Origin: Falsiroseomonas ponticola
GTDB lineage: Bacteria; Pseudomonadota; Alphaproteobacteria; Acetobacterales; Acetobacteraceae
Reading direction: 5' to 3'
Assembly: GCF_016805305.1 (NCBI RefSeq)
Contig: NZ_JAERQN010000003.1
Span: 186,001 to 250,000, forward strand
DNA: 64,000 nt
Shown here piece by piece: positions 35,464 to 42,861 of the stretch. Position 1 is the stretch's first letter. Every line of letters begins with the position of its first letter. The notes below the pieces were generated by a model. The model did no database searches and was not told where the DNA came from. It saw nothing but the letters and a program-made list of their open reading frames with translations. Position numbers and translations under genes: made by a program.

Positions 35464-35473
35464 ATTCGAAAAG

Positions 35474-35496
35474 CCCTCTCCCCAGAGGGGAGAGGG
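35474..35496. terminator. Hairpin of a common GC-rich repeat type after the ABC operon
   Basis: CCCTCTCCCC and GGGGAGAGGG form a perfect 10-bp stem with an AGA loop, 10 bp after the ATPase stop, and TTGGGTGAGGGG follows. This dyad with its tail resembles the small intergenic palindromes scattered through GC-rich proteobacteria and may end the ABC transcript. Confidence 0.55.
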
Positions 35497-35570
35497 TTGG
35501 GTGAGGGGAGGCGCTTTACGCGCCAGCCCCGTGCGTGCACGTTTCCTCCAACCCGAGGAAACAGGCACCC

Positions 35571-36653
35571 ATGGCCGATACCATCCACATCCCCGCCGAG
35601 ACGGTGGAGCATTTCGTCACCCGCATCTTCGCCGCCGCCGGCTGCGACCAGGCGGAGGCGCATCGCATCTCCACGCATCTGCTGGATGCCAACCTCGCCG
35701 GCCATGACAGCCACGGCGTCGCCCGCGTGCCGCGCTATGTCGAATGGCTCCAGGCCGGCTTCGTGCTCAAGGGCCAGAACGTCGAGACCGTCACCGATGG
35801 CGGCAGCTTCCTCCTGCTCGACGGCCTCTTCGGCTTCGGCCAGACCGTGGCCCCCCAGGCCGTCCGCATGGGCATCGAGCGTGCGCAACAGCACGGCATC
35901 GCCGTCGTCGGCCTGCGCAACGCCGGCCATATCGGCCGCGTCGGCGCCTATTCGGAAATGGCGATCGAGGCCGGGCTCCTCTCCGTCCATTTCGTCAATG
36001 TCGCGGGCTCCGTCCTCGTCGCCCCCTTCGGCGGCACGGAGCGCCGCTTCTCCACCGCCCCCATCAGCATCGGCGTCCCCCTGCCGGGCCGTCCCCTCGT
36101 GCTCGACTTCGCGACGTCATTGGTCGCGGAGGGCAAGGTCCTCGTCGCTTCCAATGGCGGCAAGGCGCTCCCCGCCGATGCGCTGATCGAGCCCGATGGC
36201 ACCCTCTCCGGCGATCCCCACACCCTCTACGGCCATTACGACACCATCGGCCCCCGCAACCCCTCCAACGGAAAGGGCGCCATCCGCGCCTTCGGGGAAC
36301 ACAAGGGCAGCGGCCTCGCCTTCATGTGCGAGATGCTGGCCGGCGCGCTGACGGGTGGCGGCACCTCCGGCCCCGTGGAGGCGCGCGGCCGCATCGCCAA
36401 CGGCATGCTCTCCTTCTACGTCTCCCCGAAGCATTTCGGCACCCAGGCGGAATTCGAGGAAGCCGGCCGCGCCTATGTGGACTGGATCGTCGCCACCAAC
36501 CCCGCGCAGGCCGGCCAGCCCGTGCTCGCCCCCGGCGACAAGGAAGCCACCACCAAGGCCGACCGCCTGGCCCATGGCGTGCCGCTGCAGCGCGATACCT
36601 GGGACAGCATCCTCGACACCGCGCGCCGCCTCGGCATCAACGATCCGGCCTGA
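35571..36653 (+). CDS. Malate/L-lactate dehydrogenase family oxidoreductase (Ldh type)
   Basis: 360 residues with the Ldh/MDH type-2 fold: NLAGHDSHGVARVPRYVEWL near the N-terminus (the catalytic H-S-H-G), RNAGHIGRVGAYSEMA, and NGKGAIRAFGEHKGSGLAFM. These NAD(P)-dependent enzymes reduce 2-oxo acids (lactate, malate, ureidoglycolate or 2,3-diketogulonate). ATG 35571 (MADTIHIPAE) follows GAGGAAA; an upstream in-frame ATG at 35535 is less likely. Its place after a carbohydrate-type importer suggests catabolism of the imported compound. Confidence 0.93.
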   Translation: MADTIHIPAETVEHFVTRIFAAAGCDQAEAHRISTHLLDANLAGHDSHGVARVPRYVEWLQAGFVLKGQNVETVTDGGSFLLLDGLFGFGQTVAPQAVRMGIERAQQHGIAVVGLRNAGHIGRVGAYSEMAIEAGLLSVHFVNVAGSVLVAPFGGTERRFSTAPISIGVPLPGRPLVLDFATSLVAEGKVLVASNGGKALPADALIEPDGTLSGDPHTLYGHYDTIGPRNPSNGKGAIRAFGEHKGSGLAFMCEMLAGALTGGGTSGPVEARGRIANGMLSFYVSPKHFGTQAEFEEAGRAYVDWIVATNPAQAGQPVLAPGDKEATTKADRLAHGVPLQRDTWDSILDTARRLGINDPA

Positions 36654-36687
36654 CACTCCCCGCGGGTCCGTGGCATGAGAGTCCGCC

Positions 36688-36867
36688 ATGGACCCGCTCA
36701 CCCGCCTGCTCATCCGCCTCGCCCAGTGGTTCCGCAACCCGCCCTCGCCGGCGCGGATCAAGCTCATCCTCGCCGTCGTGGCGCTCTGCCTGGTCCTCGT
36801 CGCCATCGAGAAATTCGTGGGCTGGCCGGATTGGGCGACGGCGCAGCGCGTGCCCATCCACCGCTGA
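36688..36867 (+). CDS. Small single-span membrane protein
   Basis: 59 residues with one clear transmembrane helix (LILAVVALCLVLVAIEKFVG) and a basic N-terminal part (RLAQWFRNPPSPARIK), giving an N-in orientation. No family name recognised. It sits 34 bp after the Ldh gene and 59 bp before the Bug-type binding protein, all on the plus strand. Confidence 0.75.
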   Translation: MDPLTRLLIRLAQWFRNPPSPARIKLILAVVALCLVLVAIEKFVGWPDWATAQRVPIHR

Positions 36868-36926
36868 CCCTTGCCGGCGCGCCCGCGCCGCGCGACCCTC
36901 CCCGCAACAACGGGAGGAACCACACC

Positions 36927-37910
36927 ATGCTTCGCCGCGCCCTGCTCGGCCTGACGCTCGCCGCGACCCTCGCGACCCCCGCGCTGGCCTTCCCCGACCG
37001 CACCATCACGCTGGCGGTCGGCTTCGCCCCCGGCGGCTCCACCGACGTCACCTCCCGCCTCCTGGCCGATCGCCTCGGCCCGGCGCTGGGCCCCAACGGC
37101 CGCGTGGTGGTGGAAAACCGCCCCGGCGCCGCCGGCCTCATCGCCTCCGACTGGCTCCGCCGCCAGACGCCGGACGGGCACCTGCTGATGCTGGTGGAGG
37201 CCTCCTCCCACGCCCTCGCCCCCAACGCCGTGCAGGGCGGCACGCGCTACGACCCGATCGGCGACTTCACCCATATCGCCGTCGTCGGCACCGGCCCGAT
37301 GATCGTCGTGGCGCCCCCCTCCTTCCCCGCCCGCACCGCGCAGGAAGCCATCGCGCGCCTGCGCGAAGGCGGCGAACGCCTGCCCTTCGCGTCCTCCGGC
37401 GTCGCCTCCATGCCCCACCTCTCGGCGGAGATGCTGGCCGCCACCCTCAACATGGGCGGCCGCTTCCCCCACGTCCCCTACCGCTCCGGCGGCCTGATGG
37501 TGGAGAGCATCGCCCGGGGCGAGACGCAGTGGGGCGTCGCCGTCCTCGCCTCCGCCGCCGGCCAGGTGCGGGACGGCCGCGTGCGCGGCATCGCCGTGAC
37601 GGGCCTCGAGCGCTTCCCCTCCTTCCCCGACATCCCGACGCTCGCCGAATCCGCGCTGCCGGGCTTCGACCTCGAGAACTGGTTCGCCGTCATCGGCCCC
37701 AAGGGCATGCCGCCCGCCGTGGTCGAGACCCTCAACCGCGCCATCCGCACCGCCATCGCGGAGCCGCAGCTGCGCGAACGCCTCCTCGTCGCCGGCGTGA
37801 ACCCCTGGAGCCGCCCCAACGCGCCGACCGATGCCGAGGCCTTCTTCCGCGCCGAGCTCGCGAAATTCGGCCAGGTGGTGGCCCGCACCGGCGTGAAGCT
37901 GGAACCGTGA
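36927..37910 (+). CDS. Bug-family (TTT) solute-binding protein
   Basis: 327 residues. The signal peptide (MLRRALLGLTLAATLATPALA) precedes TLAVGFAPGGSTDVTSRL, VVENRPGAAG and VPYRSGGLMVESIA, the Bug fold motifs. It binds a carboxylate or similar small molecule in the periplasm; no TctAB partner is adjacent. GGGAGGAA lies 8 bp before the ATG. The stop overlaps the GMC oxidoreductase start (GTGA). Confidence 0.93.
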   Translation: MLRRALLGLTLAATLATPALAFPDRTITLAVGFAPGGSTDVTSRLLADRLGPALGPNGRVVVENRPGAAGLIASDWLRRQTPDGHLLMLVEASSHALAPNAVQGGTRYDPIGDFTHIAVVGTGPMIVVAPPSFPARTAQEAIARLREGGERLPFASSGVASMPHLSAEMLAATLNMGGRFPHVPYRSGGLMVESIARGETQWGVAVLASAAGQVRDGRVRGIAVTGLERFPSFPDIPTLAESALPGFDLENWFAVIGPKGMPPAVVETLNRAIRTAIAEPQLRERLLVAGVNPWSRPNAPTDAEAFFRAELAKFGQVVARTGVKLEP

Positions 37911-39496
37911 GCAACACCACGGCCGACGTCATCGTCATCGGCGGCGGCTCCGCCGGCTGCGTCGTCGCCGCCCGCCTCTCCGAGGACCCTGGCACCCGCG
38001 TCCTCCTCCTTGAGGCCGGGCCGCCCGACAAGGACCCCTGGATCCGCCTGCCGCTGGGCTACGGCAAGCTCTACGGCACCGGCCGCTACGACCCGCGCTT
38101 CATGACGGAGCCCGAGCCCCAGCTCGGCAACCGCCAGATCCACTGGCCCCGCGGCCGCGTCCTCGGCGGCTCCGGCTCCGTCAACGGGCTCGTCTTCCTG
38201 CGCGGCAGCCCGCATGACTACGACCGCTGGGCCCAGGCCGGCGCGCGCGGCTGGTCCTACGACGAGGTCGCGCCCTTCTTCCGCCGCATGGAAACCTGGC
38301 TCGGCCCGCCCAGCGAGGCCCGCGGCACCACCGGCCCCATCCAGGTGGGCGAGCCCCGCCGCCTGGCCGAGGCCCCCCGCGCCTTCATCGAAAGCTGCAT
38401 CGAGGCCGGGCTGCCGCGCCTCGGCGACGTCAATGCCGGCGGCAGCATCGAGGGCGCGGCGCCCATCCAGCTCAACGTCGATGGCCGCTGGCGATCCTCC
38501 TCCGCCCGCACCTACCTCCGCCCCGCCATGGCGCGCCCCAACCTGGAGGTCCGCACCGGCATCCAGGCCCACCGCCTGGTCTTCGAGCAGGGCAGGGCGG
38601 TCGCGGTCGAGACCGCGCAGGGCCGCTTCAACGCCACCCGCTCCATCGTCGTCTCCGCCGGCGCGATCGAGACGCCGAAACTCCTCATGCTGTCGGGCAT
38701 CGGCGACGGCGCCGCCCTGCAGGCCATGGGCATCCCCGTGGTCGCCCACAGCCCCGATGTCGGCCGCAACCTGCAGGACCACCTCATCGCGAAATTCATC
38801 TTCCGCACGAAGCCCTGCGGCACCCTGAACGAGATCCTGCAGAGCAACATCAAGAAGGCCGCGATGGGCCTGGACTGGCTGCTGCGCCAGGCCGGCCCCC
38901 TGACCATCGGCGCCGGGGAGGCCACGGCCTTCGCCCGCATCACCCCGGGGGCCGAGGAAGCGGAGGCGCAACTCCTCTTCGTCAACTTCTCCACCTTCGA
39001 TTACTCGAAGGGCCTGCACAGCCACCCCGGCGTGATGCTGAACTACGGCCCCTGCCGCCCCGACAGCCGCGGCACGCTGACGCTCCGCAGCCCCGACCCC
39101 GCCGACCACCCGATCATCCACGCCAACTACCTGGACCACCCCAATGACTGGCGGATCATGCTCGGCGCCGCCGCCCTGTGCCGGCGGATTGCCTCGGTTG
39201 GCCCCCTGCGCGGTCTGATCGAGGAGGAACTGCGCCCCGGCGCCGGCGCGGGCACCGACGAGGCCTACGCCCAGAGCATCCGCGACACCGCCAGCACCGT
39301 CTTCCACCCCTGCGGCACCGCCCGCATGGGCAGCGACGACCGCGCCGTGCTGGACCCGGAACTGCGCGTGCGCGGCGTGGAGGGGCTGCGGGTGGCCGAT
39401 GCGAGCGCGTTTCCGCTGATCCCCTCGCCGAACATCCAGCCGGCGGCGCTGATGGTGGGGGAGCGGTGCGCGGGGTTTATGCGGGAGAGCTTGTGA
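37907..39496 (+). CDS. GMC-family FAD-dependent oxidoreductase (choline dehydrogenase-like)
   Basis: 529 residues. DVIVIGGGSAGCVVAARLSE is the FAD motif and GRVLGGSGSVNGLVFLRG is the first GMC signature. GAIETPKLLMLSGIG is the second signature, and HPCGTARMG holds the catalytic His near the C-terminus. It oxidises an alcohol to an aldehyde or acid. The start is GTG 37907 in a 4-bp overlap with the Bug gene. This is the last high-GC gene before the island; the stop TGA is followed at once by the left copy of an imperfect direct repeat. Confidence 0.94.
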   Translation: MSNTTADVIVIGGGSAGCVVAARLSEDPGTRVLLLEAGPPDKDPWIRLPLGYGKLYGTGRYDPRFMTEPEPQLGNRQIHWPRGRVLGGSGSVNGLVFLRGSPHDYDRWAQAGARGWSYDEVAPFFRRMETWLGPPSEARGTTGPIQVGEPRRLAEAPRAFIESCIEAGLPRLGDVNAGGSIEGAAPIQLNVDGRWRSSSARTYLRPAMARPNLEVRTGIQAHRLVFEQGRAVAVETAQGRFNATRSIVVSAGAIETPKLLMLSGIGDGAALQAMGIPVVAHSPDVGRNLQDHLIAKFIFRTKPCGTLNEILQSNIKKAAMGLDWLLRQAGPLTIGAGEATAFARITPGAEEAEAQLLFVNFSTFDYSKGLHSHPGVMLNYGPCRPDSRGTLTLRSPDPADHPIIHANYLDHPNDWRIMLGAAALCRRIASVGPLRGLIEEELRPGAGAGTDEAYAQSIRDTASTVFHPCGTARMGSDDRAVLDPELRVRGVEGLRVADASAFPLIPSPNIQPAALMVGERCAGFMRESL

Positions 39497-39557
39497 CCCG
39501 CACATCAGGATTGCGGCTGGGTCGGCGCACAACGAGCGTCATACACACTTGGTCTCT

Positions 39558-39586
39558 TGAAGGTTTAGTTGCGCTCGTGTTGAATG
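39558..39586 (+). promoter_or_regulatory. Possible promoter of the island cassette
   Basis: TTGAAG (39558-39563), 17 bases, TTGAAT (39581-39586), each matching four of six sigma-70 consensus positions, 84 bases before the first cassette start. Weak evidence. Confidence 0.3.
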
Positions 39587-39670
39587 CGCAATGTTCTGCG
39601 CGATTAGCCGCAGGGCTGCAGGCGAACGCTTCGTCCAGCGCTCAGTTGGATTTAACTCGGAGTATGAATT

Positions 39671-39874
39671 GTGACTCAGGATGCGGAAAAACCGTCTTCG
39701 GATGTCATTGCTGGATCGATTGTAGATCACATTCTGAACGGCTTCTTGGATAGACTCGCGTTAGAGGAAGAGCTCGCCCCTATATCGTTCGAATTGAGGC
39801 GGGCAATATTGACTGAAAACGACGATAGTGAGCAGCGTTTGAGCGCTGCAATACTCGGTGAGCGCCCGCGATGA
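39671..39874 (+). CDS. Small protein coupled to the SMC-like ATPase
   Basis: 67 residues, acidic and mostly helical (DVIAGSIVDHILNGFLDRLA, then ISFELRRAILTE). No signal peptide and no known motif. GTG 39671 follows CGGAG at an 8-base spacing. The stop overlaps the ATPase start (ATGA, 39871-39874), a strong sign of coupled translation at fixed ratio. It could be a binding partner, like the small middle components seen beside other SMC-type defence ATPases; this is an inference from gene order only. Composition is as AT-rich as the ATPase gene. Confidence 0.75.
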   Translation: MTQDAEKPSSDVIAGSIVDHILNGFLDRLALEEELAPISFELRRAILTENDDSEQRLSAAILGERPR

Positions 39875-42342
39875 TCGTAGTTGAAAGGCTTAGGATCTGT
39901 GAATTTCGTGGCATTCGTGATTTAACATTGGAATTTGGTGGTCGAAATTTCGTTATTTGCGGGTCCAACGGGACCGGAAAGAGCGGGGTCGTTGACGCTC
40001 TCGAGTTTGTACTGACCGGTGCGATATCGCGCCTTAGTGGACGTGGGCGAGGGGAGTTATCGATTAGGTCTCATGGCCCCCACGTCGACTGTAGTGTACC
40101 GGATCATGCCTTTGTGGAAGCCGTCGTTCGGACGCCGGCTTCCAACTCGACTATTTCTATCCGGCGCACAGTAAAGGCGCCGAATTCGCCCGAGATTTCC
40201 CCTGATACGCCAAGTACGCGGCAAGTCATTACGTATCTCCATAGTCACCCTGAATTTGCATTATCGCGACGCGAAATCACCAACTATGTGTTGGCGGAGC
40301 CCGGGCAGCGATCGAAGGCCGTCCAGGAGTTGCTCAAGCTAGATCGAATCAACTCGTTGCGGTTGCAGTTCCAGAAAATAGCGCGCGACGCTGCTGCTGC
40401 TGCGAAAAATGCGAATCAAGCGATGCGCTCCGCGGATGATGCGTTAAGTCGCGTTTTCGGTGTTTCGTTCAATAAGTCAACAGCGTTTTTGGGGGCGGTT
40501 AATAAGCAGCGAGCGCTTTTGGGGCTGCAGCCGCTTGTCGAGGGGAATATCGGTAATCTAATTGATGGCGTTGTTGTTGCGGCTGCCTATAGTCCTGCTT
40601 CGCCGGTGAATAAAGAGGTGCTGGCGACCGATATTGCTGCGCTTCGCAGTATTCAGGAAAAGAGGCTTGAAGTAGATTTTGAGCAACTTAGGATGGCGGC
40701 AGTTGAGCGTCTAAAAGGGTTGGTCGATGACGCTCCATTATTGGATGCTGTCCGCCGCGACGATTTTTTGAGGGTTGCTCTAGAATTTTTTGATCGCGAG
40801 CACTGCCCTGTTTGCGATACTGATTTCGGTGTTGAGGAATTCATTGGAATTATCGAACGAAAGCGAGCGAAACTTGTTGATGTGAGGGAGCGTAGAGGTA
40901 TTGCAGAAGAGAAGGTTGCTCAGGTTATCGTCATCCTTGAGCGTGAGCTCGCACTTCTGCGCACTGTCTGGCCTCATGCTAATTCCTTACTCTTGCCCGC
41001 GATGAAGGGTGCGATCACCGAGTTTGGCGCCGCAGTAGCGAAGGCCATAGAAACATTACGTGCGTTTCTCCCTCTGCAGTCAACAATCGCAGCGATGGAA
41101 TCGCTTCCAAGTCCCAACAAACTCGCTGTCGTACTGGATGCGCTTCAATCGGCATGCGCGAGTTTACCTGAGCCTTCGGTGCAGAACGCATCAGCGGGGC
41201 TCCTCGGGGTGGCTCAGGAACGGTTGAATGTATTTCGAACGGCTTTGGAGCGACTCACTCAAGCGAATGAGCGAGCGCGAATTGCTCAGCGGGTTAATGC
41301 TATTTATCGAGACGAGACAGAATCGGCTCTCGACGCTATCTACGAAAAAGTCCAGTTGCGATTTTCTGAACTTTACAGATTCCTGAATGCCGATGATGAG
41401 GGTAATTTCGAAGCTGAGATCAAGCAAGATAAGGCAGGTCTTGATTTGAGAGTCGATTTCTATCGGCGAGGCAAGCATCCGCCAGCCGCTTACCATAGCG
41501 AGGGGCATCAAGATAGCATGGGGCTGTGCCTCTACCTGGCGCTCATGGAGCATCTACAAGGGGACAAATTTACGTTCGCGGTGCTCGATGACGTGCTCAT
41601 GTCAGTGGATGCGGGTCATCGTCGTGAGGTTACCCGTATGCTGAGCGAAAAATTTCCTGGGACCCAGTTTGCGCTAACGACTCACGATGTTGTCTGGCAG
41701 AAGTTCATGCAGACATCGGGCCTTGTTGCGGCTAAGAATATTATTCAGTTTCGTAAATGGTCTGTCGATGCGGGGCCTTCTGTTTGGCGCACGGGCGATG
41801 TATGGGCAGAGATCGAGGCGGCGAACGCAGACGGAAATATTCTTTACGCGGCTACTCAGCTCAGGAATTACTTGGAATATATTTCGGCAGAAGCTTGTCA
41901 GGCTTTCCGTGCTAAAGTAGTCTACAACGCCGATGGTAGATATGACTTGGGCGATCTGCTTGATTCAGCTCTGGTCTGTCTGAAAGATCTGTACTCTGAT
42001 GTTATCGCATCGCTCGAGACGTGGGGTGTCAAAGAGGCTATCGATTCCGCCAAGGAGCGGAAGCGGAAGTTGGCTGATGCGGTTGCTTCGGCTAGTGTCG
42101 AGAGATGGCAAATAAATCCTGTAATTCATTTCAACGAATGGTGTAATCTTTCGTCTCGCGATTTTGCATTAGTTATTGCTGCATACAAAAATCTTATTCA
42201 TGAGTTGCATTGTTCGGTGTGTGCTGGTTTGGTGGAAGTATCACCGCGGCGCGGGTCTAAAGAGCACCTCCATTGCGCTTGCGGCGCGTTTTCCTTCAGC
42301 TTCAAACGCAAACCAAAAACCAAATCAAGTTTGCTTAGCTAG
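39871..42342 (+). CDS. SMC/RecF-like AAA-type ATPase with two zinc-binding motifs
   Basis: 823 residues. Walker A GSNGTGKS is at 31-38, a C-P-V-C motif (312-315) lies in the central helical region, and a signature-like SEGHQDSMGLC starts at 543. Walker B VLDDVLMSVD (571-580) and the switch ALTTHD (601-606) follow. This layout makes it an ABC-ATPase of the SMC/Rad50/RecF class. A further C-terminal domain contains INPVIHFNEW and ends in a zinc ribbon, C781-x2-C784 and C802-x-C804. Central coiled coils are short for Rad50, so it is not SbcC. No nuclease domain is visible. Likely DNA- or nucleoprotein-binding, possibly antiviral. No close family named. Confidence 0.88.
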   Translation: MIVVERLRICEFRGIRDLTLEFGGRNFVICGSNGTGKSGVVDALEFVLTGAISRLSGRGRGELSIRSHGPHVDCSVPDHAFVEAVVRTPASNSTISIRRTVKAPNSPEISPDTPSTRQVITYLHSHPEFALSRREITNYVLAEPGQRSKAVQELLKLDRINSLRLQFQKIARDAAAAAKNANQAMRSADDALSRVFGVSFNKSTAFLGAVNKQRALLGLQPLVEGNIGNLIDGVVVAAAYSPASPVNKEVLATDIAALRSIQEKRLEVDFEQLRMAAVERLKGLVDDAPLLDAVRRDDFLRVALEFFDREHCPVCDTDFGVEEFIGIIERKRAKLVDVRERRGIAEEKVAQVIVILERELALLRTVWPHANSLLLPAMKGAITEFGAAVAKAIETLRAFLPLQSTIAAMESLPSPNKLAVVLDALQSACASLPEPSVQNASAGLLGVAQERLNVFRTALERLTQANERARIAQRVNAIYRDETESALDAIYEKVQLRFSELYRFLNADDEGNFEAEIKQDKAGLDLRVDFYRRGKHPPAAYHSEGHQDSMGLCLYLALMEHLQGDKFTFAVLDDVLMSVDAGHRREVTRMLSEKFPGTQFALTTHDVVWQKFMQTSGLVAAKNIIQFRKWSVDAGPSVWRTGDVWAEIEAANADGNILYAATQLRNYLEYISAEACQAFRAKVVYNADGRYDLGDLLDSALVCLKDLYSDVIASLETWGVKEAIDSAKERKRKLADAVASASVERWQINPVIHFNEWCNLSSRDFALVIAAYKNLIHELHCSVCAGLVEVSPRRGSKEHLHCACGAFSFSFKRKPKTKSSLLS

Positions 42343-42418
42343 CAGGTTGCCTTTATGGCGTGTCGGTGTCTTGCTTCGATGAGTGAGGTACCTGGGCCGC
42401 GACACTTCGCAACCTACT

Positions 42419-42434
42419 AGCACCCGCGGGTGCT
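42419..42434. repeat. Perfect 16-bp palindrome after the ATPase gene
   Basis: AGCACCCGCGGGTGCT reads the same on both strands and lies 77 bp past the ATPase stop. It may be a weak terminator hairpin or a protein-binding site. Confidence 0.6.
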
Positions 42435-42671
42435 GCAAGCCGTTTGTGGAAATTGTAATTCCGTTGGCGTAAGTAAGCGGAGTCGCGCTCGTTGAATTCG
42501 AATGGCTGGCTTGAAAAAATGTTTTTTCGGATTTATGTTCGATATTTTTGTGGACATGATGCGCCGCCCTACGATATAGGAACATATGCCCCGTGCCACC
42601 CAGCCCGAGGCCGCTCCTTGAACCCGCGAATCAGGCTGCCCTTTTGTCCAAAAGCACCCTGCTGATTCGGT

Positions 42672-42766
42672 GCTAAACGTCCTAAATCGGCTAAAGGCGC
42701 CTTAGGTTTCGGCCCCTAACCCCCTGGCGCCAAACGATTCCCGCCCGATTCTAAAATTTCTAAACC
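42672..42766. repeat. Phased CTAAA repeats
   Basis: CTAAA starts at 42673, 42682 and 42691, exactly 9 bp apart, and again at 42751 and 42760, also 9 bp apart. The last two units (TTCTAAAAT, TTCTAAACC) are near-tandem. They resemble small iterons; function unknown. Confidence 0.55.
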
Positions 42767-42798
42767 CGTAGTATCCCGTCTTATCAGCCCCTTAGAGA

Positions 42799-42858
42799 CG
42801 GTCCAGGGGCGTCACGCCCCTGGCGGGAGGGGTATGGGGAGGGCAGGGCCCTCCCCAT
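42799..42858 (-). repeat. Bipartite hairpin element, copy C (inverted)
   Basis: Dyad 2 pairs CCAGGGGCG with CGCCCCTGG (42803-42823). Dyad 1 pairs ATGGGGAGGG with CCCTCCCCAT (42834-42858). Reading the reverse strand it repeats the order and spacing of copies A and B, including the trailing ACCG. It lies directly after the aminopeptidase stop. Confidence 0.7.
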
Positions 42859-42861
42859 GCA

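Larger units (their letters stand above)
39496..42639. mobile_element. Low-GC genomic island with a two-gene cassette
   Basis: Base composition drops to roughly half G+C from about 39,500 to 42,600, against well above two thirds on both sides, and codons ending in A/T become common. The content is a 67-aa protein and an 823-aa SMC-like ATPase. Left and right edges carry ACCCGCACATCAGGATTGC (39496-39514) and ACCCGCGAATCAGGCTGC (42622-42639), an imperfect direct repeat. No integrase, transposase or tRNA lies at the edges. This is inferred as horizontal transfer; how it integrated is unknown. Confidence 0.6.
42343..42861. other. Gene-free stretch at the island's right edge
   Basis: 519 bp between the ATPase and the aminopeptidase, which converge. 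It holds a perfect 16-bp palindrome (42419-42434), an AT-rich tract (about 42510-42590), the right direct repeat (42622-42639), 9-bp-spaced CTAAA repeats (42673-42766) and hairpin element C. Short open frames here show no family similarity or ribosome binding site. Confidence 0.7.

Noticed and set aside
39539..39730. 63-codon reverse-strand frame at the island's left edge
   Set aside because: No ribosome binding site or similarity, and it overlaps the coupled small gene.
39664..39753. 29-codon Cys-rich frame starting at ATG 39664
   Set aside because: Out of frame with the coupled 67-aa gene whose own start has a better-placed ribosome binding site and whose end overlaps the ATPase.
42325..42585. 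86-codon reverse-strand frame past the ATPase
   Set aside because: Overlaps the ATPase end, has no ribosome binding site and no recognisable pattern.
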